Shown: positions 1 to 6,645 of the stretch, in pieces | Layout: each line of letters starts with the position of its first letter | Position numbering within the stretch: position 1 is the first letter of the stretch | IMG/VR virus record: IMGVR_UViG_3300046737_000136 | Coordinates: 1-41,637 of that record | DNA length: 41,637 nucleotides | From: a virus | Direction: 5' to 3' (one strand) | Translations under genes and position numbers: made by a program | The notes under the pieces: generated by a model | Seen by the model: the letters and a program-made list of their open reading frames with translations, nothing else | What the model was told of the DNA's origin: nothing | Database searches by the model: none

Positions 1-116
1 GTCCCCCGCCCTTCCAGTATGTCCGTTTTGCCCCCCCCCCCCATCACTCTACGTGACGGGCCCAGGGTGGTCATGATCAGCAAGTCAGTCACTCTAAGTA
101 ACTCGACTACGCTGCG
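1..116. other. Probable virion-end (cos-side) non-coding region
   Basis: No gene is visible here. The stretch holds a run of 12 C at 31-42 and two imperfect copies of a motif, CACTCTACGTGAC (45-57) and CACTCTAAGTAAC (90-102). In many cos-type actinophages an HNH endonuclease gene lies beside the cohesive end, and the adjacent gene here is an HNH gene. That this is the true virion end is an inference: no overhang can be recognised from one end alone, and the terminase side lies outside the window. Confidence 0.4.
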
Positions 117-410
117 TCACCATGCTCGCTTGATCACATCGTGCGTGCCATCACCACGTGCTGCGTTGCATCCGTAGTGCAGGACACGCAGGTTGCTCGG
201 GTCATGGGCACGTGACCGATCGACGGACAGCGGCACGATGTGGTCGACCGAGGGCGAGAGCCTGTGTCGTGCCGGCCACGTGCCGACTGGGTCGATGGCC
301 TGGCCGCAGCGTGGGCATGGCTTGCCTTGGCTGATCCACAGTCCGATGACGCCGTGGGCCAGTCGCTCCCATGGTCTGCCCTTGCGTCCGTGTGTCCGGG
401 CCACGGGCAC
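117..410 (-). CDS. Small HNH endonuclease
   Basis: Predicted HNH nuclease of 97 residues. A CPRC zinc pair (residues 32-35) is followed by VDHIVP (catalytic D56-H57), an Asn at 73 in SNLRV, and HYGC (H78, C81), the usual order of a zinc-stabilised beta-beta-alpha metal nuclease. Phage HNH proteins beside cos often assist terminase in cutting packaged DNA. The frame is open to 755, but the upstream part overlaps a better gene (413-559), so I start at the GTG just after that gene's stop; a second GTG is at 404. No clear ribosome binding site precedes it, so translation may depend on the upstream gene. It is the last gene before the probable cohesive end. Confidence 0.75.
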   Translation of the reverse strand: MPVARTHGRKGRPWERLAHGVIGLWISQGKPCPRCGQAIDPVGTWPARHRLSPSVDHIVPLSVDRSRAHDPSNLRVLHYGCNAARGDGTHDVIKRAW

Positions 411-412
411 GG

Positions 413-559
413 TCAGCCGAAGTGCGGTAGCAGCACTGCCGTGAATAGCCAGATGGCCATGCCGAGCCAGCCGAACGAGATGCGTGGATGGCCGACGTTG
501 AATGCGGCCAGGACGAGCAGCACGCAGGCGATGACGTACAGCACCAGTGCCAGCATCAT
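413..559 (-). CDS. Two-helix small membrane protein
   Basis: This 48-residue protein is almost all hydrophobic: helix one about residues 2-20, a short loop GHPRIS, helix two about 28-45. GGGGAG lies just upstream and two ATG codons are adjacent (559 and 556), so either could start it. The first overlaps the stop of the 21-codon ORF upstream. It lies between that ORF and the HNH gene. A holin-like or superinfection role is possible, but a better holin candidate is at 22374-22559. Function unknown. Confidence 0.55.
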   Translation of the reverse strand: MMLALVLYVIACVLLVLAAFNVGHPRISFGWLGMAIWLFTAVLLPHFG

Positions 560-621
560 CGACTCCCCTCGTGAGATCCCGCTGGGCAGCCAGGCTCGGC
601 GCAGACGCGGAGCCTGGCCAT
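556..621 (-). CDS. 21-codon ORF resembling the N-terminus of phage HNH proteins
   Basis: A good ribosome binding site (GGTGGGAG) precedes an ATG opening a 21-residue peptide that begins MARLRVCAEPGCPA. From memory, that opening, with its CAxPGCP knuckle, is typical of larger actinophage HNH endonucleases. Here it ends after 21 codons by a stop overlapping the membrane-protein start, and the HNH domain is encoded separately 150 bases further on. It may be a remnant of a split gene or a leader peptide. Confidence 0.4.
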   Translation of the reverse strand: MARLRVCAEPGCPAGSHEGSR

Positions 622-764
622 CTCCCACCCCCGGAGACGACGAAGGCCCAGCTCAGTGGCCAGGCCTGGTCGAGATCAAGGCGGTCTTTCTCCGCCTGCA
701 AGATCGGATGTTCGCAGGTCAGAGCGCTACTGTCAACTCGCCACGCGCAGCTCATCCACGCCGC

Positions 765-1013
765 TTACAGGTCGAGCCTCGCCACGGTGCGGTTGACCGG
801 GTCGACCTCGTACACCCGTCGCCAGTCGGCGCTGCGGTCGGCCGGGCGCGCGAAAACGTCGTACGGCTCCATTAACGGAAGCGGCGTATTGCCATCCGTG
901 AGGATGCCGCCGGTGACCATGGATGGCGCTTGGATCGCCCGGCTGAGGACGGTGCCGTCGGGGCGTCGCCATTCGACCTCGGTCAAGACCATGAAGCTCA
1001 GTGGTGCGTCCAT
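765..1013 (-). CDS. Small protein of unknown function
   Basis: An 82-residue soluble protein, mixed beta in appearance (SFMVLTEVEWRRPDG, then VYEVDPVNRTVARLDL at the C-terminus). The ATG at 1013 has GGGAG about ten bases upstream, inside the end of the previous gene. No family recognised. It is followed by a gap of about 140 bases containing a minus-strand promoter-like pair, TTGACA at 735-730 and GAACAT 17 bases further on, and a small GGCGG/CCGCC hairpin. Confidence 0.6.
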   Translation of the reverse strand: MDAPLSFMVLTEVEWRRPDGTVLSRAIQAPSMVTGGILTDGNTPLPLMEPYDVFARPADRSADWRRVYEVDPVNRTVARLDL

Positions 1014-1017
1014 CTCG

Positions 1018-1680
1018 TCATGCTCCCATCTCGGCGGTCTCCCGCGTCTCTCCCGCAGCCCGGCGCTCAGCCGCTTCCCGTGCCAGCCCACGCACATCCC
1101 CGACGTAGTGCAGGCGTGGACCGCGCGCCTTGACGTCTTCGCCCTGCTCGGGTTCGGTCCACGGCACGATGTGCTCGCCGAGCCGGTAGTAGGTCCGCAG
1201 CTTGGCCTCGTGCAGGACCTCGCCGCTGTAGCTGGTGTGCGGGGTGGCCCAGGCGCGGACGGTCTTGACGTTGATGCTGAGCGCGTCGGCGATGCCGCGT
1301 GCGGTCCAGGCGAGGTCGCTGCCGCTGACCTGCTCGTCGAGCCAGATCCGCCGGTCGGCCTGCTCGTACTTCGCGCCGCACGTCCGGCAGCGTCCAGTGT
1401 GTGCGCCGGCCACCCCGTAGACGTCGCCGTCGCAGGTGACGGTCAGCAGCATGGTGTCGCCGAACTCGTCGTCCGCTTCGACCTCAACGCCCGCCCCGCA
1501 TGGCCCCAGGTACCGCCGGTCAGCCGGCCCTTCGACTAGCCCACGCAGCCGTGACGCGCAGTCCCGGATCTCCGCGAACACGTCCGCCGCGTACGGCCCT
1601 CCCTGCTCAGTCCTGGCATGGGCCAGCCAGGGCAGTTGTGCGGCGAGGAAGCGGGCGGCGGCGATAAGTGGGTCGGTCAT
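1018..1680 (-). CDS. HTH and zinc-knuckle protein of unknown role
   Basis: A 220-residue protein. The middle has a zinc pair, CRTCGAKYEQADRR, followed by a probable helix-turn-helix (WTARGIADALSINVKTVRAWA, about residues 125-150) that suggests DNA binding. A further Cys lies in TVTCDGD, consistent with a C-x14-CxxC zinc site. Its ATG overlaps the stop of the methyltransferase gene by four bases (ATGA), so the two are probably co-translated. Proteins of this build are frequent in actinophage early regions; I do not know a defined function. Confidence 0.7.
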   Translation of the reverse strand: MTDPLIAAARFLAAQLPWLAHARTEQGGPYAADVFAEIRDCASRLRGLVEGPADRRYLGPCGAGVEVEADDEFGDTMLLTVTCDGDVYGVAGAHTGRCRTCGAKYEQADRRIWLDEQVSGSDLAWTARGIADALSINVKTVRAWATPHTSYSGEVLHEAKLRTYYRLGEHIVPWTEPEQGEDVKARGPRLHYVGDVRGLAREAAERRAAGETRETAEMGA

Positions 1681-2465
1681 GCGGGTGCTCCCAACTCGCC
1701 GAAGATGTCACTCTGTTCGCCCGATCCCGGCTGCATGGCGGCGACCGCGAGGCGCTTGGCTGCCACCTCGGCGTAGTGCGCGCTCAGCTCAGCGCCGATG
1801 AACCGCCGTCCCTCGATGATCGCGGCGACCCCGGTTGTTCCTGATCCGCAGAACGGGTCGAGCACTACGCCATCCGCTGGGCTGATCCGGACCAGCGAGC
1901 GGAGCACGTCGACGGGCTTCTGGGTGATGTGCTCGCGGTCGCGCGGCGGGTGCGCCTGATAGAAGCCGGGAAGCGTCTCGTGTCCCTCGCCGGGCCGGGG
2001 TCCGGCTGTGCCCCATACGGCGTACTCGCAGGTGTTGGCGAAGCGGCCCTGGGTGTTGCGGCCTGCGGGTTTGTGCCAGGGGACGATGCCGCGCCAGACC
2101 CAGCCGCCCGACTGGAGCATGTCGGTCGTGGTGGGCAGTTGCCGCCAGTCGGTGAACAGCACGCAGGCCGCGCCGGGTTTGGCGATGCGCAGGCATTCGC
2201 TGAGCCAGAGCGTGCACCAGTAGCCGTAGGCGCGCTGGTCACGGTTGTCGCCGGTGAAGTCGGCCAGCTCCTGGCTGCCGCTGGCCGAGTTGACGTACTT
2301 GATGCGCGTGCCGTCCATCCGGTCGCCGCGCATCATGCCGCCGCTGGAGTACGGCGGGTCGGTGATAAGGGCGTCAACGCTGGCGTCGGGTAGCTCGCGG
2401 AGCACGGCCAGGGCGTCTCCTCGGTAGAGCGTCGCTCGCGGTCCGGCGTAGTACGGCTCGACCAT
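1677..2465 (-). CDS. DNA N4/N6 methyltransferase
   Basis: A 262-residue adenine-N6 or cytosine-N4 methyltransferase. The catalytic motif DPPY is at residues 36-39 and the AdoMet-binding motif FCGSGTT at about 205-211, preceded by TQKPVDVLRSL. Catalytic before AdoMet motif is the beta-class order. The short space between motifs leaves room for only a small recognition region. No restriction partner is visible nearby, so it is likely a solitary enzyme protecting phage DNA or altering regulation. The ATG overlaps the stop of the upstream zinc-protein gene by one base (TGATG). Confidence 0.9.
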   Translation of the reverse strand: MVEPYYAGPRATLYRGDALAVLRELPDASVDALITDPPYSSGGMMRGDRMDGTRIKYVNSASGSQELADFTGDNRDQRAYGYWCTLWLSECLRIAKPGAACVLFTDWRQLPTTTDMLQSGGWVWRGIVPWHKPAGRNTQGRFANTCEYAVWGTAGPRPGEGHETLPGFYQAHPPRDREHITQKPVDVLRSLVRISPADGVVLDPFCGSGTTGVAAIIEGRRFIGAELSAHYAEVAAKRLAVAAMQPGSGEQSDIFGELGAPA

Positions 2466-3094
2466 CAGAGCGTCTCCAGGGGCTCGGGGTAGGGCTCGGG
2501 GACCAACTCGGGCCGTTCGGCCGTCTGTGGCGTTCCCGGGCTGGCGGAGTGGGCATCTGCGCGGTTCTGCCCGCCGTCGAAGCGCCAGATGCCTGCGTCG
2601 GTGCGGTGGATGCCGGGCATGGTGTTGGGGTCGAGGCACTGTCCGCCGCGCCGGTGGCGGTCGAAGCCGCGTACGGAGCCGAAGGTTTCGTGGCAGACGG
2701 AGCAGTGGGCCTGGCTGGTGGTGGGTTTGATGCAGGACTTGATGCAGGGCATGTGGAGTCTCATTCCTCGGCGGACGGCGATGCGGATGGCGGGTCGGGC
2801 GATGGTGTCGAGGGCTTCGTCCAGCACGTCCATCGCGTCGTCGTTGCCGGGTGACCGTGAGCTGGGTTTGCTGCTGCCGCCCGACCCGCGCCGTACGAGC
2901 CCAGCGGCCACCAGCCTGGCGTCGCCCGTGAGCCGGATGATCTCGGCCAGCGACTCGGCGGCCCAGCGAACATGCTGGTCGCACACGATTCCGTCCTCGG
3001 CCAACCTGGGCAGGCAGCCGAGGCAGTCGTCGGTGCACGTGGGCAGGTGGCGATTGCGGATGCGGCAGCCGGGGATCGCGCAGAGCTGGGTCAC
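2465..3094 (-). CDS. FDXHR-type zinc-binding protein with extra N-terminal Cys domain
   Basis: This 209-residue protein has two Cys-rich parts. The N-terminal part (about 1-45) carries CAIPGC, CTDDCLGC and CDQH, likely zinc ligands. The C-terminal part (about 130-172) has CSVCHETF, then GFDRHRRGGQCLDP and GIW, which matches the FDXHR phage zinc-protein signature. The middle is a helical, Arg-rich linker. Start overlaps the previous stop (GTGA). Nucleic-acid binding is the natural guess, but no function is established for FDXHR proteins to my knowledge. The FDXHR part usually stands alone in small proteins, so the N-terminal addition is notable. Confidence 0.75.
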   Translation of the reverse strand: MTQLCAIPGCRIRNRHLPTCTDDCLGCLPRLAEDGIVCDQHVRWAAESLAEIIRLTGDARLVAAGLVRRGSGGSSKPSSRSPGNDDAMDVLDEALDTIARPAIRIAVRRGMRLHMPCIKSCIKPTTSQAHCSVCHETFGSVRGFDRHRRGGQCLDPNTMPGIHRTDAGIWRFDGGQNRADAHSASPGTPQTAERPELVPEPYPEPLETL

Positions 3095-3378
3095 GGGCGC
3101 TCCCCGCGCTCTCTTGCGTGCCGTTCGGCCTGCACGTCCTCGGGCTCGCGTCCGGTGGCGACGGCCTCGCGGATGTCGTCCAGCACTCGCTCCCAGTCGC
3201 CGCTCAGCTCGGTGGTGGTCGGCGGCTTGGTGGACATCGGCGCGCGGGTGAAGACCTTGAGCGCCAGCCGGTTCCAGAGGCGGCGGTCGAGCGCAATGGC
3301 GATCAGCGCGCCGAGCCCGGACGCGGCGAGCGAGCCTAGGCCGATCACCCAGGGCAGCGCCTGGTCGGAGATGTTCAC
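3091..3378 (-). CDS. Membrane-anchored small protein
   Basis: A 95-residue protein with one N-terminal membrane segment (about residues 8-30, PWVIGLGSLAASGLGALIAIAL) and a charged C-terminal tail rich in Arg/Glu, probably cytoplasmic. GTG start overlapping the preceding stop by four bases. No family recognised. Confidence 0.6.
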   Translation of the reverse strand: MNISDQALPWVIGLGSLAASGLGALIAIALDRRLWNRLALKVFTRAPMSTKPPTTTELSGDWERVLDDIREAVATGREPEDVQAERHARERGERP

Positions 3379-3719
3379 CGGCAGACCTCCACTCCGATCT
3401 CGGCGGCGGCTTCCCGCAGTGCCCGGTCGGCGGCGGACCTGCGGATCATCTCGCCGGAGTACACCGCCAGCCGCCGCTCGACCTGGGCGATGGCTTCGCG
3501 GGCGCCGCGCAGGTAGTCCGCGTCAGGCGTGTGCGGCTGCAAGGCGGCGTGGTCGACGTGGCCGAGCAGGTATCGGGCGTCGCTGGTGCCGTAGCCGAAG
3601 ACGTCGAGCACGCGGTCGCTGGGCATCTCGATGCCGTCGTCCCGTCGCAGCAGTGCCGTGCCGGGCACGACCTGCCACAGGTGGCCATACGAGTCATGGA
3701 GGCGGAGTTCGGGGCTCAC
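3375..3719 (-). CDS. Unknown early protein with helical C-terminus
   Basis: A 114-residue soluble protein. The first half reads as a small beta domain (ELRLHDSYGHLWQVVPGTALLRRDDG); the second half (from about 65) is helical and charged (REAIAQVERRLAVYSGEMIRRSAADRALREAAAEIGVEVCR), possibly a short coiled coil. GTG start in a GTGA overlap. No family recognised. Confidence 0.6.
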   Translation of the reverse strand: MSPELRLHDSYGHLWQVVPGTALLRRDDGIEMPSDRVLDVFGYGTSDARYLLGHVDHAALQPHTPDADYLRGAREAIAQVERRLAVYSGEMIRRSAADRALREAAAEIGVEVCR

Positions 3720-3922
3720 GTGTCCACCTCGGTCCAGTCGGTGACGGTCACGGTGCGCTTGTGCAGGTGCGGGCCGTCGGTCAAGTCCTGAGTGCGGGCC
3801 CAGGCGGCGCACTCAAGGGCTCGAGTCTCAGCGTCACCGTCCTCAGGCGGGGTGTAGACGACCTCGAACGACCCCTCTTCGCGGAACGTGCCGGTGACCC
3901 GCCACTCCTCGTACGTGGTCAC
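3716..3922 (-). CDS. Small acidic protein ending in TVTVTDWTEVD
   Basis: A 68-residue protein of unknown function, mostly beta-like. Its last 12 residues before the final one (RTVTVTDWTEVD) also end the product of 4101-4283, because the two genes share a 36-bp perfect DNA repeat at their 3' ends. GTG start overlapping the upstream stop. Confidence 0.6.
   Translation of the reverse strand: MTTYEEWRVTGTFREEGSFEVVYTPPEDGDAETRALECAAWARTQDLTDGPHLHKRTVTVTDWTEVDT
3722..3757. repeat. 36-bp direct repeat, copy 1
   Basis: Identical over 36 bases to 4107-4142. It begins gtccacctcggtccagtcgg and covers the 3' end of the gene at 3716-3922. Both copies lie at the same relative place, just upstream (on the plus strand) of where the two genes diverge, so they look like a duplicated gene end. 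Confidence 0.9.
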
Positions 3923-4104
3923 GCGACCTCGACCTCTCCGGTGAGCATGTCGATGTAGCCGATGTACGTACCGTCGCGCGTCAGGACGGCGAGGTTGCCT
4001 ACCTCGTTGCGGACGACGTACGCGCCCGGGTACTGCTCAGCGACATGGTCGAGCAAGGCCGGTAGGCCTTCGTAACGGTTCGCAAGCTGGCGGACGGTGG
4101 TCAC
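3919..4104 (-). CDS. Small protein of unknown function
   Basis: A 61-residue protein between the two copies of the 36-bp repeat. The N-terminal half is helical (TTVRQLANRYEGLPALLDHVAEQY), the C-terminal half beta (NLAVLTRDGTYIGYIDMLTGEVEVA). GTG start overlaps the previous stop. No family recognised. Confidence 0.6.
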   Translation of the reverse strand: MTTVRQLANRYEGLPALLDHVAEQYPGAYVVRNEVGNLAVLTRDGTYIGYIDMLTGEVEVA

Positions 4105-4283
4105 GCGTCCACCTCGGTCCAGTCGGTGACGGTCACGGTGCGGGCACGTTGACGGCCCCGTCGATCACGGGCGGCCAGCCGCTCCTTGTCCTGGTCGGTC
4201 ATCGGCCGGCGTGGCCGGGCGGCGTTGGATTCCTTCTTGCACCGCCTGCACTTTCGCACCACGTTCACGCTTGCTGTGTTCAT
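4101..4283 (-). CDS. Small zinc-knuckle protein
   Basis: A 60-residue basic protein with one CRRC pair near residue 12 and Lys/Arg-rich helices after it. It shares its last residues (TVTVTDWTEVD) with the product of 3716-3922 through the 36-bp repeat. ATG overlaps the preceding stop (ATGA). Nucleic-acid binding is plausible but unproven. Confidence 0.55.
   Translation of the reverse strand: MNTASVNVVRKCRRCKKESNAARPRRPMTDQDKERLAARDRRGRQRARTVTVTDWTEVDA
4107..4142. repeat. 36-bp direct repeat, copy 2
   Basis: Perfect copy of 3722-3757, at the 3' end of the gene at 4101-4283. Neighbouring bases just outside (cac g before, different bases after) are partly conserved on one side only. Confidence 0.9.
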
Positions 4284-4504
4284 ACCGCGTCCTCCCGAGG
4301 GATGAGGGCCAGGTCGTAGCCGAGGGCGTGGGCGAGCCGGATGAGCACAGCGATAGTGGGTACGACCTGGCCCTTCTCGTACTGGCTGTACTGCTGCGCG
4401 TACATGCCGACGGCTTGGGCAACGTCGTGGCGGAGCCAGTTGGATGACCTGCGGGCTTCAGCAAGTGCCGTCCCGGCGTCAGCAGGTGTGGCTATGCGGA
4501 TCAC
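4280..4504 (-). CDS. XRE-family HTH regulator
   Basis: A 74-residue protein that is essentially one XRE (Cro/C1-type) helix-turn-helix: RHDVAQAVGMYAQQYSQYEKGQVVPTIAVLIRLAHALGYDLALI. The recognition helix is about YAQQYSQYEKG (residues 35-45). It probably binds an operator as a dimer. It lies deep in the early operon rather than at the switch, so it may tune early genes or act as an anti-repressor partner. GTG start, overlapping the preceding stop. Confidence 0.8.
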   Translation of the reverse strand: MIRIATPADAGTALAEARRSSNWLRHDVAQAVGMYAQQYSQYEKGQVVPTIAVLIRLAHALGYDLALIPREDAV

Positions 4505-4824
4505 GATGCGGTCCTCCGGTCGGGGGTGAGGGCGCCGGCGGCCACGGCGCGGTAGTAGTGCTTGTTGAGCGCCTCGACGCTGATGCCGAGCGTCCGGGCG
4601 ATGTACCGGCGGCTACGGCCCGCGGCGCGGAGGGTGGCGTAGCGGGGGATCACCTCGGCGGGGGTGCGGGTGCTGCGCGGGAACCGGCCGAGGGTTCCGG
4701 CGTCCATGTGGTGCTCGTAGCAGCCGAGGCAGAGGCCGCGGGCTTTGTGCCGGCGTGCGGGGTGGCAGGCGGGGCGGCGGGCGGCGGCCTCGAAGTCGGC
4801 GAGCTGGTCGCGCAGGTCGGTCAC
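4501..4824 (-). CDS. HTH protein with N-terminal zinc motif
   Basis: A 107-residue protein. The N-terminal half has CHPARRHKARGLCLGCYEHH, likely zinc ligands; the C-terminal half carries a helix-turn-helix (YATLRAAGRSRRYIARTLGISVEALNKHYYRA, about residues 62-95). A DNA-binding role is likely. GTG start in a GTGA overlap; its own stop overlaps the XRE gene start, pairing two DNA-binding proteins. Confidence 0.7.
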   Translation of the reverse strand: MTDLRDQLADFEAAARRPACHPARRHKARGLCLGCYEHHMDAGTLGRFPRSTRTPAEVIPRYATLRAAGRSRRYIARTLGISVEALNKHYYRAVAAGALTPDRRTAS

Positions 4825-5135
4825 AGCTGGGCCTCCGTACGCCACGTGAGCCCGGTGTGTTCGTCCTTGTGCTCGGCGTGCGGGCCGGAGAGCGTGCAGC
4901 GGATCCAGTAGTTGTCCGTCTGCTCGGGGGTGAAGTGATCCCACGACCGGGTCTCCTCGGCGCACGCGCGCAGCGGTTGTGCGTTGAGCAGCGTGCAGAT
5001 CCGTTCGGCGAGTTCCTGGTCCCCGTTGACGACGACGGCGACGAGCTGGGCTTGCGGGGGAACTCCTGGGCAGGGGATGTCGCCCTCGCGGACGATGGTG
5101 ACGCCCCAGTGGTTGCCGGTGCGGTAGGTGCTCAC
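4821..5135 (-). CDS. Unknown early protein
   Basis: A 104-residue protein with an N-terminal beta strand pair (HWGVTIVREGDIPCPG), a helix with ELAERICTLLNA in the middle, and a C-terminal strand-rich part with YWIRCTLSGPHAEHKDEHTGLTW. The Cys and His residues in the last third could hold a metal. GTG start overlaps the previous stop. No family recognised. Confidence 0.6.
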   Translation of the reverse strand: MSTYRTGNHWGVTIVREGDIPCPGVPPQAQLVAVVVNGDQELAERICTLLNAQPLRACAEETRSWDHFTPEQTDNYWIRCTLSGPHAEHKDEHTGLTWRTEAQL

Positions 5136-5392
5136 GCGTGCTCGGCCTCCGATCGGGCGTTGCAGTGGCAGCCGCACGGGTGCGAGACGGCCAGTTCGGC
5201 GGGGGATACGTGCCCAACGCCTGCATGCTCGGCGTCCTCGTCGTCCATCCAGGTGTGCGGCCAATTGGCGCACTGGCCGGATTGGCAGGGCCAGCACTTC
5301 ACGTAGCAGACGATGGCGTTGCCCGCCTTGAGCGCGGCCACGATCTCGGCGGCCACCTCAGGCGTGAGTTTCGGCTGCTCGGGCGTGGTCAC
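5132..5392 (-). CDS. Small Cys-rich protein
   Basis: An 86-residue protein. A helical N-terminus (TPEVAAEIVAALKAGNAIV) is followed by six Cys in CYVKCWPCQSGQC and CGCHC, consistent with one or two zinc sites. GTG start in a GTGA overlap. It belongs to the long series of small Cys-pair proteins in this operon. No family recognised. Confidence 0.6.
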   Translation of the reverse strand: MTTPEQPKLTPEVAAEIVAALKAGNAIVCYVKCWPCQSGQCANWPHTWMDDEDAEHAGVGHVSPAELAVSHPCGCHCNARSEAEHA

Positions 5393-5811
5393 GGCGTCTC
5401 CTTGGGCTCGGCGGCGAGGCGGGCTTGGTGCTCGGCGGCGGCGACACCCGCGCAGGTGAAGGCATCCGGGTCGACGGTCATCCGATGCTCCGATGGCAGC
5501 TCGAACGGCGTGCGGAAGCAGCAGCGGGTGGTGCCGTAGCCCTCGCGCATCAGGTGCACGACCTCGGCGGGAGGTTCGGCGTGCTCGGCTGGGCAGGTGC
5601 CCTCGCCGAAGTCCCAGCTGCCGAAGTCGGGGCAGGTCGGCTCGTAGCAGCGGGGCGGCTCCCAGCGCCATTCATGGTCTGCCTCGCGCATTGGCCACTG
5701 GCCATTGGCATTCGCGTGCGGGTCTTCGTGCCCTTCGGGACCGGCGCAGTCCAGGCCTTGCGCGTCGGCGGCAGAGCACTGGCGGTGATCGGTGTTGTCG
5801 TAGAGCCTCAC
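5389..5811 (-). CDS. Cys-rich early protein of unknown function
   Basis: A 140-residue protein with scattered Cys/His ligands: CSAADAQGLDCAGPEGHEDPH at the start, CYEPTCPDFG and CPAEH in the middle, and RCCF later. The pattern suggests two treble-clef-like or knuckle zinc sites. GTG start overlapping the preceding stop. No family recognised. Confidence 0.6.
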   Translation of the reverse strand: MRLYDNTDHRQCSAADAQGLDCAGPEGHEDPHANANGQWPMREADHEWRWEPPRCYEPTCPDFGSWDFGEGTCPAEHAEPPAEVVHLMREGYGTTRCCFRTPFELPSEHRMTVDPDAFTCAGVAAAEHQARLAAEPKETP

Positions 5812-6071
5812 GATCGGCCTTTCGTGTCCCAGAGGTGTGGCGGTCTTGGTGGTGGAGCTGCTACTCCATGGCGAGGGCATTCCGGTTCGGTAGTGACCCG
5901 GATCCAGCCTTTGCCCATCGACACTCCGTGCAGGATTCCGACGCCTCGCCATTCGAAGGCGCATGGGCAGTCGAGGATGCCGACCCATGTCAGCCAGCTT
6001 CGGAGGCTTTCCGGGCAGTTGGGGTCAGCCAGCCCCCAGGCTCCCGGGGGATGCTTGGCGTCGGTGGGCAT
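5808..6071 (-). CDS. Small protein with CxC and CPRH motifs
   Basis: An 87-residue protein with CPCAFEWRGVG in the middle and ECPRHG near the C-terminus, a possible split zinc site, followed by a Pro-rich tail (APPPRPPHLW). The ATG overlaps the upstream stop by one base (TGATG) with GGAGG just upstream. No family recognised. Confidence 0.6.
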   Translation of the reverse strand: MPTDAKHPPGAWGLADPNCPESLRSWLTWVGILDCPCAFEWRGVGILHGVSMGKGWIRVTTEPECPRHGVAAPPPRPPHLWDTKGRS

Positions 6072-6280
6072 CACGCCTCCTTGGCGAGTCGGGGTGGCCT
6101 GCGCGTTTCGCGGTCGCGGAACTCGGCGGCCGGGATGTTCTCGGGCTCCCGGTCGTGGTTCGCGATGGCCTCGCTGCGGCAGAGGCGGCAGTTGGTCTGA
6201 AGCTCTGACGGGTGGCGGCGGCAGCGTGGTGCGTCGCGGTCGAGGTAGGGGCTGGGGTCGTCCAGCCAGTGGTCGGTCAC
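6071..6280 (-). CDS. Small CxxC protein
   Basis: A 69-residue hydrophilic protein with CRRHPSELQTNCRLC (likely zinc site, residues 20-34) and a charged C-terminus. Acts, if the zinc reading is right, as a small nucleic-acid or protein adaptor. GTG start overlaps the HNH gene stop. Confidence 0.6.
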   Translation of the reverse strand: MTDHWLDDPSPYLDRDAPRCRRHPSELQTNCRLCRSEAIANHDREPENIPAAEFRDRETRRPPRLAKEA

Positions 6281-6645
6281 GGCAGCACCGGGAACAGCGC
6301 CACCTCGCCACGGGCCACCCGCGCGGCGGCCAGCGTCGTGCGCCGGGTCTCGGCGTGATGGTCGCGGTCGTAGCGCAGGTGGCATCCCTGGCACATGGCG
6401 CGCAGGTTGGCCGGGTGGACGTTCTCCGGCGTGTGGTCGAGGTGGGCAACGGTGAGCACGACGGTCGACCCGGTACGCGGGTGCGGCTGGCCGTTGATCG
6501 CGTCGCACCGGTCCTTCCACCAGTAGGCGTTCTCGCACTCGCCTCGGCACTCGCACTGACCTAGCGCGCGGATCCAGCGGATGACCCAGGAGATTGCGGG
6601 CCACTCGGCCGGGTAGCGCTTGCGGTTCTCGGGACGGATGGGCAT
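6277..6645 (-). CDS. HNH endonuclease-like protein
   Basis: A 122-residue HNH protein. Features in order: CECRGEC (31-37), a likely first zinc knuckle; VAHLDH (H68, D70, H71) as the HNH core; PANLRAMC with N80; and CQGCH (85-89) closing the zinc site. Such proteins sit often near actinophage replication genes and probably nick or cut DNA. ATG at 6645 overlaps the preceding stop (TGATG) and has GGGAGG seven bases upstream, so the TTG two codons earlier is unlikely to be used. It follows the replication-initiator-like gene directly. Confidence 0.85.
   Translation of the reverse strand: MPIRPENRKRYPAEWPAISWVIRWIRALGQCECRGECENAYWWKDRCDAINGQPHPRTGSTVVLTVAHLDHTPENVHPANLRAMCQGCHLRYDRDHHAETRRTTLAAARVARGEVALFPVLP

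Noticed and set aside
1677-2465. Restriction-modification system around the methyltransferase
   Set aside because: No restriction endonuclease gene is adjacent; the neighbours are small zinc/HTH proteins. The HNH genes are too far away and of a different type.
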